A stretch of 64,000 bases of DNA from Cereibacter sphaeroides (GCA_003243455.1 QFQS01000001.1:1674001-1738000), one strand, 5' to 3'. Counted from the first letter of the stretch, positions 33,341-42,509 are shown. The notes: generated by a model from the sequence alone, not told the origin. A program made the numbers and translations.

Positions 33341-35595
33341 ACCGATCCCTTGACGGCGACCGGCCAGCGCAGGTGAACCTGCCCGCCCTGCGCCCCCTGG
33401 TTGACCTGCACATAGGGCATGTCCGACCGAACCGCCGCCGCCTGCGTCGTGATGGCACCTTCGGCAGTGATCGCAGGAACCGTCCGCGCCCGCCCCAAGA
33501 ACGGCAGATAGGCCGACCCGTCCACCACCCAGGTATCGGCGGGTGTCGTCTGGCTGTGCTTGATCACCACCGGGCTCATGGTCTGCTGGGTGATACCGTT
33601 AAAGGTATTGGCCTCGAACATCACATTGCGCATCCGCGCCAGATCCAGCGTGGCAAAACTTGTGTCCACCGCCTCGATCCGGTCGATAGTCGCGTTCACG
33701 GTGCGGAAGGCATTGTTGCTGATGTTCAGCCCCTGCACATAGTGGCCCGGCCCCCGCGGCGTAATGACGAACCATCGGAACCAAGACGCCACGTCGCTCG
33801 CCATGAAGATATTCCCGGTAACGACCATACCGCCGAATGAATACTCGCTGTTGAAATCCGGCTCCGGGTCATGCTCGTTCGACCATTCGATGAAACAGTT
33901 GTCGATGTAGTTCCCTGTCAGCAGACTTTTCACATTCGGCTGGGTAAAGACCACGCCCGCGCGACGCACCCCCGCTGTCTCGTCGTCGCCATGAAAAAAG
34001 TGGTTGCCGATGAACATATGACCCGCGCCTGCCATGATGGCGAAATGCGCGAACCGGACCACGCGGTTATCGCGCAGCTTGGCATCATTGGCGTTCACGT
34101 TGACGCAGACCGTTGTGCGGTCCTGCGATCGTGCCGATTGCTCGTTCGACAGGAACTGGCAACCATCTACAAACATCCCCTGACAGCCTTCGCCTGTCGA
34201 AGTAACGCCCCGATCCTTGGGCCTGTTCACCACGCAATCGGCAATGCGAAACGTCATGCCCGCAGACGGCAGCATCACCGCGCTGCCGACGCCGTTGCAC
34301 TGGAACTCCACATCCACGATCTCGAACTTCGAAAGCGAGGCGAAACTGCTGAAGTCGAGCGCGTATTTGTATCGCTCGAACGTATAGGTCCGCGTCCCCG
34401 CCGCAGCCCACAGCGGCTGGCTCAGGTCAAGCGTGCCGGCACCCACGTTCTTTGACCGGACATAGACCTCGCGCCCCACGCCCGTGCCGATCACACGCGC
34501 ACCGACCGGTATGTTGGCAACATTCGCCACTCCGGTCAGCCGCTGCGGCTGCGCCACCGAATAGGTCGCGACCGAGGTCGCCGTATCCGTTGCCCATGCG
34601 CCGCCCGCGACAAGGTTCAACTGCCCGCGCGAAATGACCCTGCGCTGCGCATAGGTCGAAACCCCGGCGATCGCGGCAACGTCGATCGGCTCGTTCAGGT
34701 CGATCCGCCGACCGCTCAAATCCAGCGTGACGTGATCGGTAAAGAAGAACAGCGCCTGCAAAGCCTTCTTGAAACCGGCCAGCTCGCTGCCGAAGGCCGA
34801 GGCATAGGTATCAAGGTTATAGTCCCGGGTGCAGGCGAGCCGCGCATTCGCAGGCATGACCACCGTCCCCTCGAACCGCACCCGGTTTTCAAAGGTCACG
34901 TTGGACCCCAGGTAATAGGTGCCCGTCGATACCAGGACGGACCGCGCCCCGGCAGCGGCATCTGCAGCCTCGAATGCCGCCGCATCATCGGTCACACCGT
35001 CACCGATGGCGCCATAGTCACGCACATCGACCCAATCCATCATCTTGCGGTAAAAGACGTCCGTCACATCCTCGATCATGATGTCGTCAATCCGCACCAC
35101 GCCACCCACCGGTCCGGTCAGGTCCAGTCCGAAATGGCCATAAACCGGCGCGGTCCCCCAGACCATGTTGTTCCCCGGCCGATTGCCAGACCCGACGATC
35201 GCACTGACCGTCACGACGCTGCCATAACTCGTCAACGTGACCTCGGGCCCCGTTTGCTGGGCCGTTGCGACGTTTCCGCCCGCGCTCGTCGCCGCATAGC
35301 CCGCGATGCGCACGGTCGGCAGGTTGCCCGAGATTGCCTTCACCCTCGCGGTCACCCGCAAGTACATTCCCGGCTGCACCGGAATCTGCTGGAAACAGCG
35401 CAGCTTCTGCAACGTCGCCGTCTTCTGCAACTCAAGACAACCGCCAAAATCCTGATCGGCAGGCACATAGGCCGCATTCGCCTGCCCCGCATAGCTGCCC
35501 GCGCCGCTGGTCCCGTTCTCACGCGACCAAAGGTTCAGCCCGGCCGAAAACGGCGGCGGCATCAGAACCAGCCCGTCGGTAATTGCCTTGTTCAT
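33307..35595 (-). CDS. Large beta-helix protein with pectate-lyase-3-type repeat region
   Basis: 762 aa with no signal peptide. The N-terminus (MNKAITDGLVLMPPPFSAGLNLWS) and an early carbohydrate-binding-like jelly-roll segment are followed near residue 205 by VDVRDYGAIGDGVTDDAAAFEAA. This is the classic start of a pectate-lyase-3/GH28-related right-handed beta-helix, which runs to about residue 640. The C-terminal 100 residues form a separate domain. Similar proteins occur in phage tail spikes and in bacterial exopolysaccharide loci. No phage or polysaccharide genes adjoin it here. Substrate unknown. Confidence 0.8.
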   Translation of the reverse strand: MNKAITDGLVLMPPPFSAGLNLWSRENGTSGAGSYAGQANAAYVPADQDFGGCLELQKTATLQKLRCFQQIPVQPGMYLRVTARVKAISGNLPTVRIAGYAATSAGGNVATAQQTGPEVTLTSYGSVVTVSAIVGSGNRPGNNMVWGTAPVYGHFGLDLTGPVGGVVRIDDIMIEDVTDVFYRKMMDWVDVRDYGAIGDGVTDDAAAFEAADAAAGARSVLVSTGTYYLGSNVTFENRVRFEGTVVMPANARLACTRDYNLDTYASAFGSELAGFKKALQALFFFTDHVTLDLSGRRIDLNEPIDVAAIAGVSTYAQRRVISRGQLNLVAGGAWATDTATSVATYSVAQPQRLTGVANVANIPVGARVIGTGVGREVYVRSKNVGAGTLDLSQPLWAAAGTRTYTFERYKYALDFSSFASLSKFEIVDVEFQCNGVGSAVMLPSAGMTFRIADCVVNRPKDRGVTSTGEGCQGMFVDGCQFLSNEQSARSQDRTTVCVNVNANDAKLRDNRVVRFAHFAIMAGAGHMFIGNHFFHGDDETAGVRRAGVVFTQPNVKSLLTGNYIDNCFIEWSNEHDPEPDFNSEYSFGGMVVTGNIFMASDVASWFRWFVITPRGPGHYVQGLNISNNAFRTVNATIDRIEAVDTSFATLDLARMRNVMFEANTFNGITQQTMSPVVIKHSQTTPADTWVVDGSAYLPFLGRARTVPAITAEGAITTQAAAVRSDMPYVQVNQGAQGGQVHLRWPVAVKGSVQVTVRCDSSA

Positions 35596-35764
35596 ATCTA
35601 ACACCCCTCGCCCTTGCCGCCTGACACCGGGCGAAAGCGAGGTTTCCGGCACCCCGGGCACCGGAAGACAACGCAGGTCGCCCATCACCGGGGCAGACCT
35701 AGCAATCGGTAATTAATCGGCTCTCATGCCAGCGCGCGATCACTCGGGCTGGATGCAACGCGTG

Positions 35765-36175
35765 TCAGGCGCCCACACCGGGGTTACGCAACAACTGCAC
35801 CGCATTGATCTGCCAGCCATCCGACGTCTCGACCATCTCATAGTCCAGCATATGCGTGCGCCCGGACTGGTCCGTGACCATCACGCGTTGCCACAGCCCG
35901 CCCGCCACCTCGCGCAGTTCCAGAAACCGAACGCCCGAAGGCCGCCACACCATGGGATACCCCTCTTTGACCATCTGCCCGAACCGCTCGGGCGAGCCAA
36001 ACAGCCCTTTGATATTTGGAGAGGCGAAAGAGAATGCGGTGGCAAAGTCATCCTCCTGAAAGGCATCGATCTGGGACTGAATGGTTTTTGCAATGGCAGG
36101 CTCGCGCGCGTCCTGAGCGACAGCCCCCAGGGTGACTGAGAACAGCAGAAAAAGGGACAGCAACATCTGTCGCAT
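35765..36175 (-). CDS. DUF4864 secreted protein
   Basis: 136 aa. Signal peptide of about 20 residues (MRQMLLSLFLLFSVTLGAVAQ), then an NTF2-like body: TIQSQIDAFQEDDFATAFSFAS, MVWRPSGVRFLELRE and LDYEMVETSDGWQINAVQLL. Start at 36175 has GGAG 7 nt upstream. The much longer open frame upstream is antisense to the CHAD gene. Function unknown. Confidence 0.82.
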   Translation of the reverse strand: MRQMLLSLFLLFSVTLGAVAQDAREPAIAKTIQSQIDAFQEDDFATAFSFASPNIKGLFGSPERFGQMVKEGYPMVWRPSGVRFLELREVAGGLWQRVMVTDQSGRTHMLDYEMVETSDGWQINAVQLLRNPGVGA

Positions 36176-36290
36176 GGCAGAACTCCATAACGTCCCCTGC
36201 CATTGGTGTAGACTGCGCCCGCATAACTGCAAGCCCGCTTGCCACAAAACCTGCGCGGAGTAATGCTGCGCCAGCCAGTAAGGTGTAGTC

Positions 36291-37163
36291 ATGCCGTTCA
36301 GTTTCGATACCGAGGACCGCTCGTTAGAGGCAGCGCTGCGCCGCATCGCGGGCCATGAGCTTGACGCCGCCGTGGCGCAGATCGCCCGCCCCGGCCCGGT
36401 GCCTGCCGCTGGCATCCACGACATCCGCAAGCGCATCAAGAAACTGCGTGGCCTGCTGCGTCTGCTGCGTCCCGGCTTTGCAGAATACGCGGTCGAGAAT
36501 GCCGCCCTGCGCGACGCGGGCCAGCACCTGTCGGGCCAGCGCGATGCCGAAGTGCGCCTTGCCACCTTCGACCGGCTCTTCCCCGAACCCACACCCGCGC
36601 TTCTGCCCTTCCGCCACCACCTCTCCGCCCTTCGGGACGAAGCGCACAGCACCCCCGGTGGCACCGCGGATGCGACGGGTATCCTGCTTGACCTGCGCCA
36701 GCGCGCGACAGCCTGGACGCTCAAGGGCAAGGATCGCTCCATCCTGCAAAAGGGCCTTTCCGAAACAAGACGCCGCGCCATCGCGACGCTTGAAGATGCG
36801 CAGGAAGCCCCGGAAATCGATCCCATGCACGAGTGGCGCAAACGCGCCAAGGACCATTGGTATCAGGCGCGGCTGCTGACCCCGATCTGGCCCGAGGTAA
36901 TGGCCCCCATCGCCAATGCCGCCAGCGATCTGACCGAAGATCTGGGCGACCACCACGATCTGGGCGTGCTGGTCGAACATGGGGTTACTGTCGCTAAACA
37001 GGTGCTGACCGCCGCCGCCCTGCGTCAACTGACCAAGGCCACCACCGCCGCCCAACGCAAGATCGAGGCGCGGGCATTCCCGCTCGGCCACCGCATCTTC
37101 GCCGGAGATCCCGATCAGATGGCAAGGCTATGGGTCGAATGGTGGCACCACTGGCGCGGATAA
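36291..37163 (+). CDS. CHAD-domain protein (probable polyphosphate binding)
   Basis: 290 aa, all-helical. Conserved basic/His motifs of the CHAD domain are present: GIHDIRKRIKKLRGLLRLLR near residue 42 and MHEWRKRAKDHWYQARLL near residue 178. CHAD modules bind polyphosphate through His and Arg/Lys clusters. Many relatives are fused to a CYTH triphosphatase domain; here CHAD stands alone. No polyphosphate kinase gene is nearby. Confidence 0.88.
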   Translation: MPFSFDTEDRSLEAALRRIAGHELDAAVAQIARPGPVPAAGIHDIRKRIKKLRGLLRLLRPGFAEYAVENAALRDAGQHLSGQRDAEVRLATFDRLFPEPTPALLPFRHHLSALRDEAHSTPGGTADATGILLDLRQRATAWTLKGKDRSILQKGLSETRRRAIATLEDAQEAPEIDPMHEWRKRAKDHWYQARLLTPIWPEVMAPIANAASDLTEDLGDHHDLGVLVEHGVTVAKQVLTAAALRQLTKATTAAQRKIEARAFPLGHRIFAGDPDQMARLWVEWWHHWRG

Positions 37164-37312
37164 CCGCCGGGCTGCCAGACGCCTTTCGGCAGAAATCTGG
37201 CCGCCTGAAAGCTGTCGATTGAAACCTTCGCGGGTTTTGGCCGTTATTGTCTCACGCAACGCGACCGAACCCTTCGTGCCTGCGCATCCAAAGACGGAGA
37301 ACGCCTGCACAG

Positions 37313-38203
37313 ATGAAGTGCGTGATCGAAACCGAACATCTGCGCACCTTCGCCGCCGTGGTGGCCGAGGGCAGTTTCACTCGGGCTGCCGACCGGCTGA
37401 ACACCAATAAGGCTCACGTCAGCCGCATCATCGCCCGGCTTGAAGAACACCTCGAGGTGCGCCTGCTGGAACGCACCACGCGCGCCATCGCGCTGACCGA
37501 GGCGGGGCGGGAACTTCACGGTCGCGCCCGGTTCATACTTGCCGCGCTGGACGAAACCGAGGCCAGCCTTCGCCGTCGCTCGGATGCGCCCTCGGGCCTT
37601 CTGCGACTGACCTGCGGCACCGAGATCGGGTTGATGCAGGTCAACGGCTGGATCGCCGAATATCTGCGCCGCAACCCCGGCGCCTCCGTTTCCGCCGATT
37701 TCTGCGACCGCGTCACCGACCTTCTGCATGAGGGGCTGGATCTTGCCATCCGCGAGGGTGATCTGACGGACAGCACGCTTTCGGCCCGAAAGCTAGGCGA
37801 GATCACCTATGGCTTCTTCGCAAGCCCCGGCTACTTGCAGGATCGCGGGATACCGCAAGCACCCGAAAGCCTGCGTATCCACGACCTGATCCAGTTTTCC
37901 CTGCCCGGCCGCGCCAACGCTCCCCTGATCCATCACGGGGCAACAACCACGCTCGATCATCCTGCGCGCTATGCGGCCAACACCAACATGGCGCTGCGTG
38001 ACATGGCAGCCGCCGGATTGGGCATAGCTCTTTTGCCGAACTGGCTTGCCGAGCCGTTGGCCGCAGAAGGTCGGCTGACGCCCATCCTGCCCGGCTGGTC
38101 ACGCGCGCCGGTGCCGGTCTATGCGGTCTTCCCCTCGACCCAATACCTGACCGCAAACCTGCGTGCCTTCATCGACATCGCGCGTCAACGCTTCGCCGCC
38201 TGA
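37313..38203 (+). CDS. LysR-family transcriptional regulator
   Basis: 296 aa. N-terminal winged HTH at residues 9-65 (HLRTFAAVVAEGSFTRAADRLN; SRIIARLEEHLEVRLLERTTR), then the inducer-binding domain (LRLTCGTEIGLMQVNGWI; AAGLGIALLPNWLAEPL). Start at MKCVIETEHLRTF. LysR proteins often control a neighbour; the closest gene is the convergent GFA-family gene, whose stop abuts this one, so the target is probably elsewhere. Confidence 0.92.
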   Translation: MKCVIETEHLRTFAAVVAEGSFTRAADRLNTNKAHVSRIIARLEEHLEVRLLERTTRAIALTEAGRELHGRARFILAALDETEASLRRRSDAPSGLLRLTCGTEIGLMQVNGWIAEYLRRNPGASVSADFCDRVTDLLHEGLDLAIREGDLTDSTLSARKLGEITYGFFASPGYLQDRGIPQAPESLRIHDLIQFSLPGRANAPLIHHGATTTLDHPARYAANTNMALRDMAAAGLGIALLPNWLAEPLAAEGRLTPILPGWSRAPVPVYAVFPSTQYLTANLRAFIDIARQRFAA

Positions 38204-38602
38204 TCAGGCCGGCGCTGGCCCCGGATAGGCAGGCACGTCCGGGTCCAGCAAGACCCACGGCTGGCGGCTTTCGACAAAGATATGCGCCTCGGGCTTGAAG
38301 ACCGAAGGATCGTCCAGCCCGCCTACCGTCAACCCAATGACCCCGGCCGCATGGCGGTGCGAATAGACCGTCGTGCCGCAGTTCGGGCAAAAGCCGCGAT
38401 TGATTGCGTCAGACGTCGCAATCTCGCGAACTTCGCCCCCGACCTCGACGGCATCACGAGGGAACAGCAGCCGCGCATTGAAGGCGGCTCCGATCACCTT
38501 CTGGCACAGGCGGCAATGGCAGACGCGCGCATTGATCACCGGTCCCCGCGCGATATAGCGCACCCCGCCACACAGGCAGCCGCCGGTGAACTCCGTGGTC
38601 AT
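38204..38602 (-). CDS. GFA-family (glutathione-dependent formaldehyde-activating-like) zinc protein
   Basis: 132 aa. Zinc-binding Cys pattern of the GFA/CENP-V fold: GGCLCGGVRY, VCHCRLCQK and GFCPNCGTTVY. A few members bind S-hydroxymethylglutathione; most are uncharacterised. ATG overlaps the lysK stop by four bases (ATGA). Confidence 0.9.
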   Translation of the reverse strand: MTTEFTGGCLCGGVRYIARGPVINARVCHCRLCQKVIGAAFNARLLFPRDAVEVGGEVREIATSDAINRGFCPNCGTTVYSHRHAAGVIGLTVGGLDDPSVFKPEAHIFVESRQPWVLLDPDVPAYPGPAPA

Positions 38603-40179
38603 GCGATCAGCTTTCCGTCCAGCGCCCGGTCGATCAGCGCTATGGTCTCATCCACACCGTAAAGCGCCACGAACCCGCCAAAGCGCGGCCCCTGACTCTG
38701 TCCCAGCAGCACCTCGTAAAGCGCCGTGAACCAGTCGCGCAAAGGCTCGAACCCGTGTTCGGTCCCGACGGCAAAGATCATGGTCTGCAATGCCTCGGCG
38801 TCCAGACCCCCATCCCAGCCCGTCAGACGTCCTCGCAAATCGACAATCGCCGCACGCTCCTTGTCGCTTGGCATACGGAACACCCGCGTCGGCGCGACGA
38901 AGTCGTTGTAATAGCGCAGTGCGAAACCTGCCGCGCGGTCCATCTGCGGATTGGTCTCGGGGCTGGCATCGGGCGCATAGCGTTTGATGAAACCCCACAG
39001 ACCCTTGGCATCCTTGGCCCCCGCCACGCTGGCGAGGTTCAGCAGCATCGCAAATGGCACGACCATGTCCGACGCGGGCGGCGCGCCATGGTGAATGTGC
39101 CAGACCGGGTTGTTGACCTGCCCCTCGACGTCCTGCGCCGGATAGGCGCGCAACTGCTGGTGATACTCGTCCACCGCCTTGGGGATGACGTCGAAATGCA
39201 TCCGCTTCGCCGTCTTGGGCTTCTGATACATGAAGTAGGACAGGCTTTCCGACGCCGCATAGGTCAGCCATTCGTCGATGGTCAGCCCATTGCCCTTGGA
39301 CTTCGAGATTTTCTGCCCATGCTCGTCCAGGAACAGCTCATAGGTGAAATGCTCGGGCTTCTTGCCGCCCAGCACCTCGCAGATGCCGTCATAGATCGGC
39401 GTGTTGGTCGAGTGGTCCTTGCCATACATCTCAAAGTCCACATCCAGCGCCGCCCAGCGCGCGCCGAAGTCGGGCTTCCATTGCAGCTTCACATTGCCGC
39501 CCGTGACCGGCAGCGTCCATTCGCGGCCAGTCTCGTCATCGAAAGTCACTGTCCCGTTGGCCGCATCCACATTCTTGATCGGCACATACAGCACCCGTCC
39601 CGTCTCTGGGTGGATCGGCAGGAAGCAGGAATAGGTCTGCTGCCGCTCCTCGCGCAGGGACGCCAGCATGATGTCCATGATCGCGTCATAGCGTTCAGCC
39701 GCCAGCCGCAGCGTGGGGTCGAACTGGCCCGAGCGATAGTACTCGGTCGCCGAGATGAACTCGTATTCGAACCCGAACGTATCCAGGAACCGCCGCAGCA
39801 TCGCGTTGTTATGCGCGCCAAAGCTGTCGTATTGCTCGAACGGATCGGGCACCGATGTCAGCGGCCGCTGCAGGTTCTCGCGCAGCATGTCGCCGTTCGG
39901 CACGTTGTCCGGCACTTTCCGCATTCCGTCCAGATCGTCGGAAAAACAGATCAGCCGCGTAGGAATGTCACTGATCACCTCGAACGCGCGGCGGATCATC
40001 GTCGTGCGCGCAACCTCGCCAAAGGTGCCGATATGCGGCAGGCCACTCGGCCCGTAGCCCGTCTCGAACAGGACATAGCCCTTTTCGGGATCCTTCCTGG
40101 CATAACGCGCCTGAATGCGCCGGGCCTCTTCAAAGGGCCAGGCTTTCGACTTCATCGCGGCGTCACGTAAGCCAGACAT
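38599..40179 (-). CDS. lysK: Class I lysyl-tRNA synthetase
   Basis: 526 aa. The archaeal-type class I LysRS, as in many alphaproteobacteria that lack the class II enzyme. HIGH-equivalent GYGPSGLPHIGTFGEVARTT, KMSKS-equivalent GQKISKSKGNGLT, and C-terminal anticodon-binding helical domain. Start MSGLRDAAMK with AGGA 8 nt upstream. Confidence 0.95.
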   Translation of the reverse strand: MSGLRDAAMKSKAWPFEEARRIQARYARKDPEKGYVLFETGYGPSGLPHIGTFGEVARTTMIRRAFEVISDIPTRLICFSDDLDGMRKVPDNVPNGDMLRENLQRPLTSVPDPFEQYDSFGAHNNAMLRRFLDTFGFEYEFISATEYYRSGQFDPTLRLAAERYDAIMDIMLASLREERQQTYSCFLPIHPETGRVLYVPIKNVDAANGTVTFDDETGREWTLPVTGGNVKLQWKPDFGARWAALDVDFEMYGKDHSTNTPIYDGICEVLGGKKPEHFTYELFLDEHGQKISKSKGNGLTIDEWLTYAASESLSYFMYQKPKTAKRMHFDVIPKAVDEYHQQLRAYPAQDVEGQVNNPVWHIHHGAPPASDMVVPFAMLLNLASVAGAKDAKGLWGFIKRYAPDASPETNPQMDRAAGFALRYYNDFVAPTRVFRMPSDKERAAIVDLRGRLTGWDGGLDAEALQTMIFAVGTEHGFEPLRDWFTALYEVLLGQSQGPRFGGFVALYGVDETIALIDRALDGKLIA

Positions 40180-40298
40180 CGGCGGATTCCTTCACGCGCG
40201 GTTGCGACCCCATGTCGCCCGCGACCCGGTTCCTATTGCCGGGGTGGGGGCGCGTCAATAATCTCTGCCCCGACGCTGCATTTCAAAGGACCATTCCC

Positions 40299-40721
40299 GT
40301 GCCCGATACTCCCCCGTCGCTGACCCCTCAGGATGCGCTTGTGGCGCTGATGATCGCGGTCTCCTTCTCGGACGAGGCGATCCGTCCGGCTGAACTGGTG
40401 GCCATCCAGCGCATCGTCAACCACCTGCCAATCTTTGGCGACTATGACCCGGACCGCCTGCGCACCACCGCCCAGACCGTCTTCGACCTGATGGAAGAGG
40501 AAGATGGTTTGGACGCCATGTTCGGCCTGATCCGCGACGCCTTGCCTGAGCGGCTGTATGAAACCGCCTATGCCCTGTCCTGCGACGTGGTCGCAGCCGA
40601 CGGCAAGCTGCGTGACATGGAACTGCGCATGCTCGAGGAAATCCGCCACGAGTTGAAGATCGACCGCCTGCACGCCGCCGCCATCGAATGGTCGGCACGG
40701 GCAAGGCACATGCGGGTCTGA
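40299..40721 (+). CDS. TerB-like protein
   Basis: 140 aa, helical, TerB fold: LMIAVSFSDEAIRPAELVAI near the start and LSCDVVAADGKLRDMELRMLEEI near the end, two symmetric acidic clusters that bind metal in tellurite-resistance TerB. No other ter genes are nearby, so a tellurite role cannot be assumed. Start is the GTG at 40299, with AAAGGA 8 nt upstream. The structured repeat element begins 10 nt after its stop. Confidence 0.85.
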   Translation: MPDTPPSLTPQDALVALMIAVSFSDEAIRPAELVAIQRIVNHLPIFGDYDPDRLRTTAQTVFDLMEEEDGLDAMFGLIRDALPERLYETAYALSCDVVAADGKLRDMELRMLEEIRHELKIDRLHAAAIEWSARARHMRV

Positions 40722-40730
40722 GCGACCAGA

Positions 40731-40919
40731 GGGCCCGAAAGCAAAGGTCCAGTGGACCTTTGCCGGGTCCGATTGCCCGAAGGCGCAAGCCGCAGGGCAA
40801 GGGGCCATCCGCTAGCGTAGACGCTTGGAAATCAGGCCGCGGCTGCCTGGGCGGGCGCGGTAACGCGCCTGCCAACGGGCAGGCAGGCGCGGCCTGATTT
40901 GTCGCGGGACAAATCAGGC
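40731..40919 (+). repeat. Structured intergenic repeat, copy 1 (multi-stem, possible bistable RNA)
   Basis: 189 nt between the stops of the TerB-like gene and dacB. Stems in order: GGGCCCG (40731) with CGGGTCC (40764); a 10-bp hairpin GCAAAGGTCC (40741) / GGACCTTTGC (40754); TTGCCC (40773) with GGGCAA (40795), enclosing GGC-GCAA-GCC. A 13-bp stem AAATCAGGCCGCG (40829) / CGCGGCCTGATTT (40888) encloses CTGCCTG / CAGGCAG and a GTAA-capped hairpin. A 12-bp hairpin starts at 40892 and pairs to 40919. The last two reuse the same middle arm. Stem sequences differ from copy 2 but stay paired. Confidence 0.8.
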
Positions 40920-40927
40920 AAGAAACT

Positions 40928-42424
40928 CTACCCCGCCGCCCCGGACCACGTCTCGATCAGCCGCGACTGCATCAGCCGCGCCCGCTTGGCCCAGGCCGAC
41001 CCGCCCGGCGGATCCTCACGCTGGTCCATCGGCACCGCATCCCGCCGCGCCGTATCTGCGGCATAGATCGCGAAGGCCAGCGTCCGCCCATCCGGCACCG
41101 CCACATAGCCCGTCAGCCCGGAGACAAAGTTCAGCGTCCCGGTCTTTGCCGCCACCTTAACCGGATGCTGCTTTACGATCCCGCCCTTGGCATCCCGCAT
41201 CGGGAATGGCTTCATCAGCCCGTGCAAAGGCCCGCTCTTGGCCCCCATCAGCGCCGCCACCATGTCCGACGGCGCAACCCGGCTCCCCGGCTCCAGCCCG
41301 GAATGATCGACAAACCGCCCCGCCCGCCCGAACCGGCTCGCTGCCCAGTCGCTCATCTGCCCGGCCGAGGCGGCAAGCGTCGAAACTCCGCCACCCGTCG
41401 CCGTCAGTCCCACGACCTCCGCCGTAAGGTTGGTCGAGAATTTCAGCATGTCGGTCAGCACGACCGGCAAGGGATCGCTCGACGCATCGACAATCACTGT
41501 TCCGCCCGGCAGCGCACGCACGATCTGCGGCTCGGGCAGCTTGATGCCCTGAGCCCGCGCCAGTGTGCGGAACACGTCGCCTGCATAGGCCCCCGGCTGG
41601 CGCACCGGCAACCAGCGGCTTCCCGCGTTACCCAGCGCCCCGCTGGCGACGGTCCAGCTGTCTACCCCGTCCTTCTCGGCAAAGGTGTAAAGCGGCAACT
41701 CGCGCGAAACGACCGTCATCCGCGCCATGCTGACGGGTGGAACGACCTTGTCCGACCGGGCATCCATTCCGACCTGCCAGCTCTGCCCCGCCCGCTTCCA
41801 TTCGAAATAGACCCGGTTGAAATTCAGGTTCAGGCCAGAGATGGCAGGGTTGTATCCCACATGATCCGGCTGGGCGGGGTCGATCTGGCGCAGGTTGGGC
41901 AATGCTCCCTCATGCACCAGAAACCGCCCCGTGACCCCTTTGATCCCCAGCGCCTTCAGGGTCGAGGCCATCCCCGCCAATCCATCGGTCGAAAGAGTCG
42001 GATCGCCCGACCCGGCCAATACCAGATCGCCCTTAATCTGCCCGCCGGTGATCGGTCCCGTCGCGATCAGCCGCGTCTCGAACCGATAGGACGGCCCCAG
42101 CCGCTCCAGCGCGTAAAGCGTCGTGATCGTCTTGGCGGTCGATGCGGGCGGCATTGCCGTATCCGCGTCGCGGGCATCCAGAACCTCGCCCGTCGCGGCA
42201 TCCACAACCTGATAGGCCACCCGCCCGCCCAGCTTGGCCGCATCGACAACCGCCGATCCGACCGGCGCCACCGCCACGCGCAATTCCGGCGCAGCCAACC
42301 CGCCCGGACGCGGCGGCGGACGCGGCGTCGACGTGGGAGCCTCGGCCAGCACGGGCGCCGCGACGCCCGCCAGCAGCGCCCCCATCACCCAGCGACGAGA
42401 GACCATATCAACGCTGTTCGTCAT
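40928..42424 (-). CDS. dacB: DacB/PBP4, D-alanyl-D-alanine carboxypeptidase/endopeptidase (S13)
   Basis: 498 aa. Penicillin-binding active site complete: SxxK (PASTAKTITTLYAL), SxN (KFSTNLTAEVVG) and KTG (AAKTGTLNFVSG). The signal sequence VSRRWVMGALLAGVAAPVLA contains twin Arg, so Tat export is possible although Sec is usual for this family. A Pro/Arg-rich linker precedes the catalytic region. Start at 42424 is favoured; an ATG six codons later would also keep the signal peptide. Confidence 0.92.
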   Translation of the reverse strand: MTNSVDMVSRRWVMGALLAGVAAPVLAEAPTSTPRPPPRPGGLAAPELRVAVAPVGSAVVDAAKLGGRVAYQVVDAATGEVLDARDADTAMPPASTAKTITTLYALERLGPSYRFETRLIATGPITGGQIKGDLVLAGSGDPTLSTDGLAGMASTLKALGIKGVTGRFLVHEGALPNLRQIDPAQPDHVGYNPAISGLNLNFNRVYFEWKRAGQSWQVGMDARSDKVVPPVSMARMTVVSRELPLYTFAEKDGVDSWTVASGALGNAGSRWLPVRQPGAYAGDVFRTLARAQGIKLPEPQIVRALPGGTVIVDASSDPLPVVLTDMLKFSTNLTAEVVGLTATGGGVSTLAASAGQMSDWAASRFGRAGRFVDHSGLEPGSRVAPSDMVAALMGAKSGPLHGLMKPFPMRDAKGGIVKQHPVKVAAKTGTLNFVSGLTGYVAVPDGRTLAFAIYAADTARRDAVPMDQREDPPGGSAWAKRARLMQSRLIETWSGAAG

Positions 42425-42509
42425 ATGTCGGACGCTATCCCCGCACCGCTCCTGGATACAAGTATCCGTGATCCCGCTCCGCTTCACATTTCAAGGAAGC
42501 GACACCGCG

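Noticed and set aside
33307..35595. Prophage or gene-transfer-agent region based on the tail-spike-like beta-helix protein.
   Set aside because: No capsid, portal, terminase, tail or integrase genes surround it; xerC at 15 kb is the housekeeping recombinase.
40299..40721. Tellurite-resistance locus from the TerB-like gene plus the TerC-like DUF475 gene.
   Set aside because: The two genes are more than 20 kb apart and no terA, terD, terE or terZ gene is present; the folds occur in many unrelated contexts.
40722..40927. A CRISPR or tRNA/rRNA-like reading of the structured repeat.
   Set aside because: No regularly spaced repeats with unique spacers, no cloverleaf or CCA-end features; the element is a set of unrelated stems present only twice in the window.
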